DNA of 64,000 nt from Streptomyces cellostaticus (GCF_001513965.1 NZ_KQ948016.1:324952-388951), one strand, 5' to 3'. Counted from the first letter of the stretch, positions 20,351-29,897 are shown. The notes: generated by a model from the sequence alone, not told the origin. Translations and numbers: made by a program.

Positions 20351-21526
20351 ATGACGCCCAAAGGAGAAGAAAGCCAAGGAGCCGGTCTGGCCGAACGGAT
20401 CACCGGAGCCCTGGTCGGGGCCGCCGTCGGTGACGCGCTCGGCGGTCCCGTCGAGGGCTACTCCCCCGAGCAGATCACCGACCGGCACGGCGGCCGCGTG
20501 CACGGCATCGTCGGTCCCTGGCACGGCGACGCCTGGCGCACCGCCCGCCCCCTCGCCCCGTACCACAAGGGCGACGGGCACGTCACCGACGACACCTTGA
20601 TGACGCACGCGCTGGTACGGGTCTACGCCCGCGTCCGCGACCACCTCGACGCGTACGCCGTCGCCGACCACCTGGTGCCGGACCTGATGACCAACCCGCG
20701 CTGGATCCCGGAGCTGGAGGCCGAGACGCTGCCGCTGCACCGCGTCTTCCTCGCCGAGAAGTGGCTCGTCGCGCGGCTGGCCTACGGTCATGTGGACCCC
20801 CGGGAAGCGGGCGTCGGCAACATCGTCAACTGCGGCGCGGCGATGTACATGGCCCCCGTCGGCCTGGTCAACGCGGCCAACCCGGCCGCCGCGTACGCCG
20901 AGGCTCTGGACATCGCGGGCGCGCACCAGTCGTCGTACGGCAGGGAGGCGGCCGGCGTCTTCGCCGCGGCCGTCGCCGCCGCCACCGCACCGGGCGCGAC
21001 CCCGGAGTCGGTCGTGGCCGCCTGTCTGTCCCTGGCGAGGGACGGCACGCGCACGGCGATCGAGAAGGTCTGCGAAGTGGCCTGCGGCCACGGCGACTTC
21101 GAGTCGGCCCTGGTCCCGCTGCGCGCGGCGGTGGCCCCGTACGACACGGTCGGCCCCGACTACCGCGCCCCCTCCCTCGGCGCGCGCCGCCCCTCCCGTC
21201 TGCACTCCATCGAGGAACTCCCCATCGCCCTGGGTATGTTGCTGGTCGCCGGCGGCGACTTCCGCCAGGCGGTGCTGGGTTCGGTCAACTACGGCCGTGA
21301 CTGCGACTCGATCGCCACGATGGCCGGCGCCCTCGCGGGCGCCCTGCGCTCGCCCGTACCCGAGGACTGGGCGAAGACGGTGGCGGAGGCGAGCCGCCTG
21401 GACCTGTGGGAACCGGCCCGCACGCTGACGGAGGTCACCCGCGAGATCTTCGAACGGGACGTCCGCCGCCGGCGCGCACACGAGCAGGCCGTCACGGCGC
21501 TCGGAGGCACGCCATGCTCCGACTGA
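20351..21526 (+). CDS. ADP-ribosylglycohydrolase family protein, paralog 3
   Basis: A 391-residue ARH-fold protein with GDALGGP (Asp28), VTDDT (78-82) and YGRDCDS (314-320), in which the usual final Thr is Ser. An insertion between the first and second motifs contains RWIPELEAETLPLHRVFLAEKW. The start is uncertain: ATG at 20351 gives the family-like beginning, while ATG at 20339 overlaps the previous stop (ATGA) but is jammed against AGGAGG. This subfamily is common in actinobacterial sugar and nucleoside catabolic clusters. It overlaps paralog 4 by 13 bases. Confidence 0.85.
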   Translation: MTPKGEESQGAGLAERITGALVGAAVGDALGGPVEGYSPEQITDRHGGRVHGIVGPWHGDAWRTARPLAPYHKGDGHVTDDTLMTHALVRVYARVRDHLDAYAVADHLVPDLMTNPRWIPELEAETLPLHRVFLAEKWLVARLAYGHVDPREAGVGNIVNCGAAMYMAPVGLVNAANPAAAYAEALDIAGAHQSSYGREAAGVFAAAVAAATAPGATPESVVAACLSLARDGTRTAIEKVCEVACGHGDFESALVPLRAAVAPYDTVGPDYRAPSLGARRPSRLHSIEELPIALGMLLVAGGDFRQAVLGSVNYGRDCDSIATMAGALAGALRSPVPEDWAKTVAEASRLDLWEPARTLTEVTREIFERDVRRRRAHEQAVTALGGTPCSD

Positions 21527-22881
21527 CCTGGGTCCAGCCGGAGGACCTCCTGGGCCACGAACTCCACCAGGCCCGTCTCGACGGCCGGGAACCGTCGAGA
21601 ATCGAGGCGCGGTGGCGCGCGGCCGGAGGCCTGGATGCCCCGGACCGAGCGGGCGCCTCACCGACGCGGGCGTCCCGTTACCTGCGCCTGCTGGCCGAGG
21701 ACCTCCTGGACGAACTCGCGGACCTGCCCAGCAAGTTGGCCGAGGACGAGCCAACGGATCTGGCACGCATCAAGGCGCTCTGCCCCGACTGGCCACATCC
21801 ACCCGGCTGCGCCCACCCCCGCCCAGCCCCCGACCCCCTCGCCCTGGAAGCATCCTGGCTGGGCCGGGCCATCGGATGCCTCCTCGGCAAACCCGTGGAA
21901 AAGCTCCCCCTGGACGGCATCCGCGCCCTCGCCCGATCCACCGGCAACTGGCCCCTGACCACGTACTTCACGGCGAAGGGCGTCCCCCAGGACCTGCTCG
22001 CCCAGTACCCCTGGAACCGCCGCTCGGCCCGGACCTCCCTCGCCGAGAACATCGACGGCATGCCCGAGGACGACGACCTCGACTACCCCCTCCTCAACCT
22101 CCTGCTGCTCAGGCGCCACGGAAAGACCTTCACCACCACCGACGTGGCGAGGCTCTGGCTCGAGGAACTCCCGCCCGGCCGCACCTTCACCGCCGAACGC
22201 CTCGCCTTCCGCAACCTCCTCACCGGCATCGAGCCCCCGCACACCGCCCGCCACCGCAACCCGTTCCGCGAATGGATCGGCGCCCTGATCCGCGCCGACG
22301 TCCACGGCTGGACCAACCCGGGCGACCCCGCGGCCGCCGCCGAGCAGGCACACCGCGACGCGGTCCTCACCCACACCGCCAACGGCGTCTACGCGGCGAT
22401 GTTCACCGCCGCCACCCTCGCCGCGGCCGCCACCGGCACCCAGGACATCCACGCCTGCCTGCGCACCGGCCGCACCGTGGTCCCACCCCGCTCCCGCCTG
22501 GCGAAGGCGATCGACCACGCCCTCCGGCTGGCCGCGAGTCACCAGGACTTCGACGACGTCGTGGACGAGCTCCACGCCAGCTACGCCCCCACCCACCACT
22601 GGGTCCACGCCCTCCCCAACACCGCCCTGATCGTCGCCGCCCTCACCCACGCGGACGGCGACTTCACCGGCTCCGTCTGCCGTGCCGTGTCGGGCGGCTG
22701 GGACACGGACTCCAACGGCGCGACCGCGGGCAGCATCTCCGGCCTCCTCGCCAAAGCCCCGGGCGCGCTCCCCGGCCGCTGGCGGGCCCCGCTGAAGAAC
22801 CGCCTCGCCAGCACCGTCGCCGATTTCGACGGCACCGGCTTCGACACCCTCGCCCACCTCACCTACCTGGAGGCGAAATGA
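21514..22881 (+). CDS. ADP-ribosylglycohydrolase family protein, paralog 4 (divergent metal motifs)
   Basis: A 455-residue protein with an extra N-terminal helical region of about 110 residues before the ARH fold. The first motif reads AIGCLLGKPVEK instead of GDALG, the second is EDDDLDY (185-191) instead of TDDT, and the last is GGWDTDSNGATAGSISG with Asp397 and Asp399 conserved. It belongs to a distinct branch of the family with the WDTDSNGAT signature, so the substrate probably differs from paralogs 1 and 3. The ATG at 21514 has CGGAGG seven bases upstream. Its stop overlaps the ribokinase start (ATGA). Confidence 0.83.
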   Translation: MLRLTWVQPEDLLGHELHQARLDGREPSRIEARWRAAGGLDAPDRAGASPTRASRYLRLLAEDLLDELADLPSKLAEDEPTDLARIKALCPDWPHPPGCAHPRPAPDPLALEASWLGRAIGCLLGKPVEKLPLDGIRALARSTGNWPLTTYFTAKGVPQDLLAQYPWNRRSARTSLAENIDGMPEDDDLDYPLLNLLLLRRHGKTFTTTDVARLWLEELPPGRTFTAERLAFRNLLTGIEPPHTARHRNPFREWIGALIRADVHGWTNPGDPAAAAEQAHRDAVLTHTANGVYAAMFTAATLAAAATGTQDIHACLRTGRTVVPPRSRLAKAIDHALRLAASHQDFDDVVDELHASYAPTHHWVHALPNTALIVAALTHADGDFTGSVCRAVSGGWDTDSNGATAGSISGLLAKAPGALPGRWRAPLKNRLASTVADFDGTGFDTLAHLTYLEAK

Positions 22882-23771
22882 CGCACATCGCCGTGCTGGG
22901 CAGCACGAACATGGACCTCGTCACCTACGTGACCAAGGCCCCGCAGCGCGGCGAGACCGTGACGGGCCGGGAGTTCTGCACGATTCCCGGCGGCAAGGGC
23001 GCCAACCAGGCGATCGCCGCGGCCCGCGCCGGCGCCACGGTCTCGATGATCGGCGCGGTCGGCAACGACACCTTCGGCCTGCGCCTGCGCGACACCCTCG
23101 AACACTCGGGCGTGGACACCGACTTCCTGCGCACGGTCGAGGGCCCGTCCGGCACCGCGCACATCGTGGTGGACGACGAGGGCGGCAACTCCATCGTCGT
23201 CATCCCCGGCGCCAACGGCACCGTCGACCATCTCGTCCCGGGCGACGAGGGAGTGATCGCCTCCGCCGACGCCCTGCTGCTCCAGCTGGAGATCCCGCTG
23301 GCCGCGGTCGTCGCGGGCGCGGAGGCGGCCCGCCGGCACGGCGTCCGTACGGTCCTCACCCCGGCCCCCGCCCAGCCGCTCCCGCCCGAACTCCTCGCCA
23401 TGACCGACCTGTTGGTCCCGAACGAGTACGAGGCGGTCACCCTCACCGGCCGCACCGACCCGGGCGAGGCGGCCGCCGCCCTGCTGGAGCTGGTCCCGGA
23501 GGTGGTCGTCACGCTCGGCGCGACCGGCAGCCTGTACCTGGCCCGGGGCGCCGAACGGCTGGTGGTGCCCGCGCCCCGGGTGAAGGCCGTGGACTCCACC
23601 GGCGCGGGCGACACCTTCGTCGGCGCGCTCGCGGTGGCCCTCGCCGAGGAGAAGCCGGTGCGGGAGGCCCTGTCCTGGGCGGCCGCCGCCGCGGCCCTGT
23701 CCGTGCAGCGGGAGGGAGCGTCGGCATCGATGCCGTACCGCCCGGAGATCGAGGCGCAGTACACGGCATGA
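22878..23771 (+). CDS. rbsK: Ribokinase-type PfkB carbohydrate kinase
   Basis: A 297-residue kinase of ribokinase length. It has both PfkB signatures: the substrate loop PGGKGANQA (37-45) and DSTGAGDTF with the catalytic base Asp245. GSTNMDLVTYV at the start is typical of ribokinases. It would turn ribose (or a similar furanose) into ribose 5-phosphate. Being coupled by ATGA to four ribosyl-hydrolase-like genes, it probably captures the sugar they release (inference). No ribose transporter is adjacent. Confidence 0.85.
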   Translation: MTHIAVLGSTNMDLVTYVTKAPQRGETVTGREFCTIPGGKGANQAIAAARAGATVSMIGAVGNDTFGLRLRDTLEHSGVDTDFLRTVEGPSGTAHIVVDDEGGNSIVVIPGANGTVDHLVPGDEGVIASADALLLQLEIPLAAVVAGAEAARRHGVRTVLTPAPAQPLPPELLAMTDLLVPNEYEAVTLTGRTDPGEAAAALLELVPEVVVTLGATGSLYLARGAERLVVPAPRVKAVDSTGAGDTFVGALAVALAEEKPVREALSWAAAAAALSVQREGASASMPYRPEIEAQYTA

Positions 23772-24973
23772 GCACGCCCGCGAACGCCCCGCAGTCCCTG
23801 TCCGGCCTGCGCGTACTGGACCTGGCCACCCTCTTCGCCGGCCCCATGGCCGCCACCCTGCTCGGTGACTTCGGCGCCGAGGTGATCAAGGTGGAGCATC
23901 CGGACCGGCCCGACCCGTCCCGGGGCCACGGCCCGGCCAAGCAGGGCATCGGGCTGTGGTGGAAGGTGCTCGGCCGCAACAAGCGCGCCATCACCCTCGA
24001 CCTGTCCAAGCCCGGCGGCCGCGCCACCCTGCTCCGCCTCGCCGCGACTGCCGACGTAGTGATCGAGAACTTCCGCCCCGGCACCCTGGAGAAGTGGGAC
24101 CTGGGCTGGGCGGAGCTGTCCGCCGCCAACCCGCGGCTGGTCCTCGCCCGGGTCACGGCCTTCGGCCAGTTCGGGCCGTATGCGCACCGGCCCGGCTTCG
24201 GCACGCTCGCCGAGGCGCTGAGCGGCTTCGCGGCCCTGACCGGCGAACCGGACGCGCCGCCGACGCTCCCTCCCTTCGGGCTCGCGGACTCGGTCGCGGC
24301 CCTGGCGACGGCGTACGCCGTGCTGACGGCGCTGGCCGCGCGCGACCGGACCGGCGACGGCCAGGTCGTGGACATGGCGATCATCGAGCCGATCCTCGCC
24401 GTCCTCGGCCCCCAGCCCACCTGGTACGACCAGCTCGGCCACGTCCAGGAACGCACCGGCAACCGGTCCGCGAACAACGCCCCGCGCAACACCTACCGCA
24501 CCGCCGACGGCCTCTGGGTCGCCGTCTCCACCTCCGCGCAGTCGGTGGCGGAACGGGTGATGCGGCTGGTGGGCCGCCCGGAGCTGATCGAGGAGCCGTG
24601 GTTCGCCACAGGTGCGGAGCGCGCCGCGCACGCCGATGTGCTGGACGAGGCGGTGGGCTCCTGGATCGCGGCCCGCACCCGCGCCGAGGTCCTCGCGGCC
24701 TTCGAGAAGGCACAGGCGGCGGTGGCCCCGGTCCAGGACGTACGGGACGTCATGGCGGACCCCCAGTACCGGGCCCTGGACACGGTCACCACCGTCGCCG
24801 ACCCGGAGCTGGGTCCGCTGCGCATGCAGAACGTGCTCTTCCGGCTGTCCGCCACGCCCGGCGCGATCCGCTGGGCCGGCCGTCCGCACGGCGCCGACAC
24901 GGACGCGGTGCTCACCGAGCTGGGTCTCACCCCGGCCGGCCTGCGCGCCCTGCGTGAGGAGGGCGCCGTATGA
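23768..24973 (+). CDS. CaiB/BaiF-family (class III) CoA-transferase
   Basis: A 401-residue class III CoA-transferase. It shows GLRVLDLATLFAGPMAA at the start, GDFGAEVIKVEHP, RNKRAITLDL and the catalytic aspartate Asp174 in GLADSV. It moves CoA between carboxylic acids by way of aspartyl anhydride intermediates. It is coupled by ATGA on both sides, to the kinase and to the CitE-type lyase. A CoA-transferase followed by a CitE lyase recalls routes that activate a dicarboxylic acid and then cleave a malyl- or citramalyl-CoA, but how this joins ribosyl chemistry is unclear. Confidence 0.88.
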   Translation: MSTPANAPQSLSGLRVLDLATLFAGPMAATLLGDFGAEVIKVEHPDRPDPSRGHGPAKQGIGLWWKVLGRNKRAITLDLSKPGGRATLLRLAATADVVIENFRPGTLEKWDLGWAELSAANPRLVLARVTAFGQFGPYAHRPGFGTLAEALSGFAALTGEPDAPPTLPPFGLADSVAALATAYAVLTALAARDRTGDGQVVDMAIIEPILAVLGPQPTWYDQLGHVQERTGNRSANNAPRNTYRTADGLWVAVSTSAQSVAERVMRLVGRPELIEEPWFATGAERAAHADVLDEAVGSWIAARTRAEVLAAFEKAQAAVAPVQDVRDVMADPQYRALDTVTTVADPELGPLRMQNVLFRLSATPGAIRWAGRPHGADTDAVLTELGLTPAGLRALREEGAV

Positions 24974-25782
24974 CGCCGTTCCCGCTCACCTGGCTCTACG
25001 TCCCCGGCGACCGCCCGCGCGTGGTCACCAAGGCGCTGGCCGCGGGCGCCGACGTGGTGGTGATCGACCTGGAGGACGCGGTCGCCCCCGACCGCAAGGA
25101 GTACGCCCGCGCGGCCACCGCCGAACGCCTGCGTGAGCCGCAGCCGGTGCCGGTCCACGTCCGCGTCAACGCCCTGGAAGGCCCCTGGGCGTCCGCGGAC
25201 CTCAGGAGCCTGGCCGCGCTGCCGGGGGTGTCCGGGCTACGGCTGCCGAAGGTGACGTCAGCGGACGCGATCAGACAGGTCGCCGCAGCCACCCCGCTCC
25301 CCCTGTACGCCCTCCTGGAGTCGGCCCTCGCCATCGAGCACGCGTACACGATCGCCTGCGCCCATCCGTCCCTGCGGGGCGTCTCCCTCGGCGAGGCCGA
25401 CCTCCGCGCCGACCTGGGCGTCCGGGCCGACGCGGGCCTCGACTGGCCCCGCTCGCGCGTGGTCGTCGCCGCCCGCGCTGCGGGGCTCGCCCCACCGCCC
25501 CAGTCCGTCCACCCCGACATCCGCGACCTGGACGGCCTCGCCGCCTCCTGCGCCCACGGCCGCGCCCTCGGATTCCTGGGCCGCGCGGCGATCCATCCGC
25601 GCCAGCTCCCGGTGATCCAGCGGGCGTATCTGCCCACGGAGGCGGAGATCGAGGAGGCGGAGACCATCCTCAAGGCGGCAGCGACGAACGAGGGCGCCCA
25701 AGCCCTTCCCAACGGGCGGTTCATCGACGCGGCGGTGGTGGCGACGGCCCGGCGAACGCTGTCACTGGCCCGTAGAGACTGA
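24970..25782 (+). CDS. HpcH/HpaI aldolase, CitE-like acyl-CoA lyase
   Basis: A 270-residue TIM-barrel lyase of the CitE/malyl-CoA lyase family. The start SWLYVPGDRPRVV-like segment (TWLYVPGDRPRVV), the metal-binding VVIDLEDAVAP, the arginine in VHVRVNAL, LLESALAIEHA and LGEADLRADLG are all family hallmarks. It would cleave a 3-hydroxy-acyl-CoA such as malyl-CoA or citramalyl-CoA using Mg2+. It is the last gene of the operon, coupled by ATGA to the CoA-transferase, and is followed 45 bases later by a very strong terminator. Confidence 0.85.
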   Translation: MTPFPLTWLYVPGDRPRVVTKALAAGADVVVIDLEDAVAPDRKEYARAATAERLREPQPVPVHVRVNALEGPWASADLRSLAALPGVSGLRLPKVTSADAIRQVAAATPLPLYALLESALAIEHAYTIACAHPSLRGVSLGEADLRADLGVRADAGLDWPRSRVVVAARAAGLAPPPQSVHPDIRDLDGLAASCAHGRALGFLGRAAIHPRQLPVIQRAYLPTEAEIEEAETILKAAATNEGAQALPNGRFIDAAVVATARRTLSLARRD

Positions 25783-25826
25783 CCTTCCTCTTTCAGCCGT
25801 CCCCACCTCGACCGACCGCCCGCACA

Positions 25827-25865
25827 CGCCGAGGGCGCCCGGAACAGTTCCGGGCGCCCTCGGCG
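25827..25865. terminator. Strong bidirectional terminator (18-bp stem)
   Basis: An uninterrupted 18-bp inverted repeat, with arms beginning CGCCGAGGGCGCCCGG and a 3-base loop, centred on 25846. It lies between the convergent ends of the CitE-like gene and lgt. Confidence 0.85.
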
Positions 25866-25880
25866 TCGTACAGCCGGCCG

Positions 25881-26825
25881 TCAGCTCTTCTTCGTCGCCG
25901 ACCCGGCCTCGTCCTCAGCTTCAACCTCAGTTTCAGCCTCAACGGCATCTGCCTCGGTCTTGTCCTCCGCCTCGGCAGCAGCCGGCTCGTCACCGGGTAC
26001 TTCCTCGACGGCCCCGGGCTCCACCACGGCCTCACGTCCGGGCCGCTTCTTCGACGACACCACGATGTAGGTCACCGCCAGCAGGAACACGACCAGCGCG
26101 GTCCAGTCGTTGAGGCGGAGGCCCAGGATGTGGTGGGCGTCGTCGACGCGCATGTACTCGATCCAGCCGCGGCCCACGCAGTACGCGGCGACGTACAGGG
26201 CGAACGCCCGGCCGTGGCCCAGCTGGAAGCGGCGGTCGGCCCAGATGACCAGGACGCCGACGCCGATGCACCACAGCGACTCGTACAGGAACGTCGGGTG
26301 GTAGTAGCCCGGCACCCGGCCGCCCTCGGAGGAGGTGATGTGCAGTGCCCAGGGAACATGCGTCTCGCGCCCGTACAGCTCCTGGTTGAACCAGTTGCCC
26401 CAGCGGCCGATGGCCTGCGCGAAGGCGATGCCGGGCGCGACGGCGTCGGCGTAGGCGGGCATCGGGACGCCCCGGCGCCGCGCGCCGATCCACGCACCGA
26501 GCGCGCCCAGGGCGATCGCGCCCCAGATGCCCAGGCCGCCCTCCCACACCTTGAAGGCGTCCACCCAGTCACGGCCCTCGCTGAAGTACAGCTCGTAGTC
26601 CGTGATCACGTGGTAGAGCCGGCCGCCGACGAGGCCGAAGGGGACGGCCCAGACGGCGATGTCGGCGACCGTGCCGGCCCGCCCGCCCCGGGCGATCCAG
26701 CGCTTGTTGCCGAGCCAGACGGCGACGAAGACACCGATGATGATGCAGAAGGCGTAACCGCGCAGCGGAATGGGGCCGAGGTACAGCACCCCGCGCGACG
26801 GGCTGGGAATGTAGGCAAGTTCCAT
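25881..26825 (-). CDS. lgt: Prolipoprotein diacylglyceryl transferase
   Basis: A 314-residue membrane enzyme that attaches diacylglycerol from phosphatidylglycerol to the lipobox cysteine of prolipoproteins. Seven helices are visible. The family motifs include GGRLYHVITD, the signature IGRWGNWFNQE, YHPTFLYESLW and GRGWIEYMR. A 45-residue acidic Glu/Ala-rich C-terminal tail follows the last helix, as in several actinobacterial Lgt proteins. Lgt next to the trp genes is a conserved actinobacterial arrangement, also seen in mycobacteria. It lies 82 bases downstream of the thioredoxin-fold gene. Confidence 0.96.
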   Translation of the reverse strand: MELAYIPSPSRGVLYLGPIPLRGYAFCIIIGVFVAVWLGNKRWIARGGRAGTVADIAVWAVPFGLVGGRLYHVITDYELYFSEGRDWVDAFKVWEGGLGIWGAIALGALGAWIGARRRGVPMPAYADAVAPGIAFAQAIGRWGNWFNQELYGRETHVPWALHITSSEGGRVPGYYHPTFLYESLWCIGVGVLVIWADRRFQLGHGRAFALYVAAYCVGRGWIEYMRVDDAHHILGLRLNDWTALVVFLLAVTYIVVSSKKRPGREAVVEPGAVEEVPGDEPAAAEAEDKTEADAVEAETEVEAEDEAGSATKKS

Positions 26826-26907
26826 GGCAAGGTCGACGCTACCGTGCCGGGCCGCGAGGGCGGAAAGCAGCCCGGCAACGGGTCCATAACGGGGATGTGA
26901 GAAACGC

Positions 26908-27681
26908 TTACCCCTGGTGCGCCTGCTCCACCATCTGCTTCAGCTTCGCCGGGGTCAGCGTCTGGTCCTGGTAGATGTTCTTGCCGTCCAGCAGGACGGT
27001 GGGCGTGCTGCTGAAGCGGGCGGCCTGCATGGCCTTGTGGGACTTGTTCACCCAGCTGTCGTGGGCGCCGTCCTTGACGCACTTCCGGAAGGCGGGGGTG
27101 TCGAGACCCTTCACCTTGCCGGCCAGCCGGATCAGCTTGTCGTTGTCCGCGAAGGCGTCGTCGGTCTCCTGGGGCTGGTTCCCGTACAGCACGTCGTGGT
27201 AGTCGCGGAACTTTCCGGCGTCCTGGGCGCAGGCCGCGGCGTTGGCCGCGCGCAGGGAGCCGCTGCCGCCGAGGTTGCCGTCGATCAGCCGGACCAGGTG
27301 GTACTCGATTCTCAGCTTGCCCGCGTCCTCCAGCTCGTGGAGCGTGGGCCGGTACCGGATCTCGAAGCCCATGCAGGCCGGGCAGCGGAAGTCCTCCCAG
27401 ACCGTGAGCGTCGACTTGGCGCCGTCCTTGCCGACCGGGATCGCGAGGCTGTCCTTGCCCTGGGCGCCGGAGGGCGCCACGACGGGCCCCGCGCTGCTGC
27501 CCTTCTCCTTGCCTGCGTTCGCGGCGATCACGCCGATCACCGCCGCGAGGCCGAGGACGCAGACGACGCTCGCGCCCACGATCAGCGTGCGCCGTCGCTT
27601 GTCCGCGGTCTTCTGCTTCTCACGCTCGACCGCCAGCCGCTCACGGGCGGTGCGCTTTCCGTCACGGTTCTTCTCGCTCAC
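26908..27681 (-). CDS. DsbA-like thioredoxin-fold membrane protein
   Basis: A 257-residue protein with a long charged cytoplasmic start (ARERLAVEREKQKTADKRR), one membrane helix (LIVGASVVCVLGLAAVIGVIA) and an extracellular thioredoxin_4/DsbA-like domain with the redox pair Cys100-Pro-Ala-Cys103. The SSTPTVLLDG segment supplies the cis-proline. It probably makes or shuffles disulfides in secreted proteins. It sits between trpA and lgt and is separated from trpA by a terminator, so it is probably transcribed from its own promoter with lgt. A second copy of this architecture is at 58283. Confidence 0.88.
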   Translation of the reverse strand: MSEKNRDGKRTARERLAVEREKQKTADKRRRTLIVGASVVCVLGLAAVIGVIAANAGKEKGSSAGPVVAPSGAQGKDSLAIPVGKDGAKSTLTVWEDFRCPACMGFEIRYRPTLHELEDAGKLRIEYHLVRLIDGNLGGSGSLRAANAAACAQDAGKFRDYHDVLYGNQPQETDDAFADNDKLIRLAGKVKGLDTPAFRKCVKDGAHDSWVNKSHKAMQAARFSSTPTVLLDGKNIYQDQTLTPAKLKQMVEQAHQG

Positions 27682-27695
27682 ACCCCCAGAACGAA

Positions 27696-27722
27696 CCGGG
27701 GAGGCGCAGCGCGCCTCCCCGG
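27696..27722. terminator. Terminator after the trp genes
   Basis: CCGGGGAGGCGC-AGC-GCGCCTCCCCGG is a perfect 12-bp stem 76 bases past trpA and just upstream of the DsbA-like gene. It marks the end of the trpC-M-B-A transcript. Confidence 0.8.
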
Positions 27723-27798
27723 CCCGAGGTCCACTCGTTCGAGTGACCGAATCTTCCGTTGTGAACGGCTACGGGCGGCTACCGACGGCTACGGGCGA

Positions 27799-28617
27799 TT
27801 ACGCCTGTCCGCGTACGCCCTTCGCCAGATCGCCGGCCAGCGAGCGGACCGCCTCGATGCCCGAGGCGTGGTCCGGGGCGTCCAGCATCCGCTTCACGAA
27901 CGCCGAGCCGACGATGACGCCGTCGGCGAAGCCGGCGACCTCGGCGGCCTGGGCCGCGTCGGAGACACCGAGCCCGACGCACACGGGCAGCTCCGTACCC
28001 GTGGCCCGGGTGCGCTCGACCAGGTCCTGGGCCTGCGCGCCGACGGACGCGCGGGTGCCGGTGACGCCCATCAGCGAGGCCGCGTAGACGAAGCCGCTGC
28101 CCGCCGCGGTGATCCGGGCGAGCCGCTCGTTCTTGCTGCTGGGGGCGACGACGAAGACGGTGGCGAGACCGTGCTTCTCGGCGTGCTCCCTCCACAGGCC
28201 CGACTCCTGGACCGGCAGGTCGGGCAGGATGCAGCCCGCGCCGCCCGCCTCGGCCAGCTCGGCGGTGAAGCGCTCGACGCCGTAGCGGTCGATGGGGTTC
28301 CAGTACGTCATGACGAGCACCGGCTTGCCGGTGGCCTGGTGCGCCTCGCGGACCGTCCGCATGACGTCCGCGATCCTGACTCCGCCACGCAGGGCGATGT
28401 CGTCGGCGGTCTGGATGACCGGGCCGTCGAGCACCGGGTCGCTGTGCGGCAGGCCGACCTCGACGATGTCGGCGCCGCCGTCGAAGACGGCCTTGATCGC
28501 CTCGATGCCGCCGTCCACGGTCGGGAACCCGGCCGGGAGGTAGGCGATGAGGACGGAGCGCCCCTCGGCCTTCGCACCGGCGAGGGTGTCACTCAACAGC
28601 TGGATGTTCCCGCTCAC
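27799..28617 (-). CDS. trpA: Tryptophan synthase alpha subunit
   Basis: A 272-residue TIM barrel that releases indole from indole-3-glycerol phosphate. The catalytic acids are present: Glu in [12 protein letters not shown] and Asp in PAGFPTVDG. The phosphate-binding loops [12 protein letters not shown] and [11 protein letters not shown] are intact. The ATG overlaps the end of trpB by 4 bases, so the two subunits are made in equal amounts. Confidence 0.97.
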   Translation of the reverse strand: MSGNIQLLSDTLAGAKAEGRSVLIAYLPAGFPTVDGGIEAIKAVFDGGADIVEVGLPHSDPVLDGPVIQTADDIALRGGVRIADVMRTVREAHQATGKPVLVMTYWNPIDRYGVERFTAELAEAGGAGCILPDLPVQESGLWREHAEKHGLATVFVVAPSSKNERLARITAAGSGFVYAASLMGVTGTRASVGAQAQDLVERTRATGTELPVCVGLGVSDAAQAAEVAGFADGVIVGSAFVKRMLDAPDHASGIEAVRSLAGDLAKGVRGQA

Positions 28618-29897
28618 TTGGCGTCCCCCTCGATCTCGGCGATGTCGGCTGCGTCGGCGGCCACCTCGGCGTCGGTGTCGTAGAGGCCGAAGTAGCGCGC
28701 CGCGGTGTCCATGTCCTTGTCGCCGCGGCCGGACAGGTTGACGACGATCAGCCCGTCCTTGCCCAGCTCCTTGCCGACCTCCAGGGCGCCGGCGAGGGCG
28801 TGGGCGCTCTCGATGGCCGGGATGATGCCCTCGGTCCGCGACAGCAGGCGCAGGGCCTGCATGGCGGCGTCGTCGGTGATCGCGCGGTACTCGCCGCGGC
28901 CGCTGTCGCGCAGGTAGGAGTGCTCCGGACCGACGCCCGGGTAGTCCAGGCCGGCCGAGATGGAGTACGGCTCGGTGATCTGGCCCTCCTCGTCCTGCAG
29001 GACGTACGAGCGCGAGCCGTGCAGGATGCCGGGCTCGCCCGCGGTCAGGGTGGCCGCGTGCTCGCCGCTCTCCACGCCGTGCCCGGCCGGCTCGCAGCCG
29101 ATCAGGCGGACGCCCTCGTCGGGAATGAAGGCGTGGAAGAGGCCGATGGCGTTGGAGCCGCCGCCCACACAGGCGATCGCGGCGTCGGGGAGCCGCCCGG
29201 CGCGCTCCAGGAGCTGGCGCCGCGCCTCGACGCCGATGACCCGGTGGAAGTCGCGGACCATGGCCGGGAAGGGGTGCGGGCCGGCGACCGTACCGAACAG
29301 GTAGTGGGTGTGGTCGACGTTCGCCACCCAGTCCCGGAACGCCTCGTTGATGGCGTCCTTGAGCGTGCGGCTGCCGGACTTCACGGCGACGACCTCGGCG
29401 CCGAGCATGCGCATGCGGGCCACGTTGAGGGCCTGGCGCTGGGTGTCGACCTCGCCCATGTAGATGGTGCAGTCGAGGCCGAAGAGGGCGCAGGCGGTGG
29501 CCGTGGCGACGCCGTGCTGGCCGGCGCCGGTCTCCGCGATGACGCGGGTCTTGCCCATGCGCTTGGTGAGCAGGGCCTGGCCGAGGACGTTGTTGATCTT
29601 GTGGGAGCCGGTGTGGTTGAGGTCCTCCCGCTTGAGGAAGACGCGGGCGCCGCCGGCGTGTTCGGCGAACCTCGGCACCTCGGTGAGGGCGCTGGGCCGG
29701 CCGGTGTAGTTCAGGAGCAGGTCGTCGAGTTCACGGGCGAACTCGGGGTCGGCCTTGGCCTTGTCGTACTCGACGGCGACCTCGTCCACGGCGGCGACGA
29801 GGGCCTCCGGGATGAACTTTCCGCCGAACGCACCGAAGTAGCCCTCGGCGCTGGGCACCTGGCCGGTGGGGTCAGGGATGAAGAACTGACTGGGCAT
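28614..29897 (-). CDS. trpB: Tryptophan synthase beta subunit
   Basis: A 427-residue PLP enzyme that condenses indole with serine. The PLP lysine is in [11 protein letters not shown], and the phosphate-binding [12 protein letters not shown] and [11 protein letters not shown] are intact, so this is a TrpB1-type subunit. The ATG at 29897 has GCGAGGT upstream; the open frame continues to 30146, but without a start signal. The C-terminal tail ([17 protein letters not shown]) is longer than in E. coli. It is separated from trpM by about 290 bases holding a dispersed repeat. Confidence 0.96.
   Translation of the reverse strand: MPSQFFIPDPTGQVPSAEGYFGAFGGKFIPEALVAAVDEVAVEYDKAKADPEFARELDDLLLNYTGRPSALTEVPRFAEHAGGARVFLKREDLNHTGSHKINNVLGQALLTKRMGKTRVIAETGAGQHGVATATACALFGLDCTIYMGEVDTQRQALNVARMRMLGAEVVAVKSGSRTLKDAINEAFRDWVANVDHTHYLFGTVAGPHPFPAMVRDFHRVIGVEARRQLLERAGRLPDAAIACVGGGSNAIGLFHAFIPDEGVRLIGCEPAGHGVESGEHAATLTAGEPGILHGSRSYVLQDEEGQITEPYSISAGLDYPGVGPEHSYLRDSGRGEYRAITDDAAMQALRLLSRTEGIIPAIESAHALAGALEVGKELGKDGLIVVNLSGRGDKDMDTAARYFGLYDTDAEVAADAADIAEIEGDAK

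Noticed and set aside
27765..27803. Repeated ACGGCTACGGGCG near the end of trpA
   Set aside because: Only two short imperfect copies, partly coding; no sign of a functional array.
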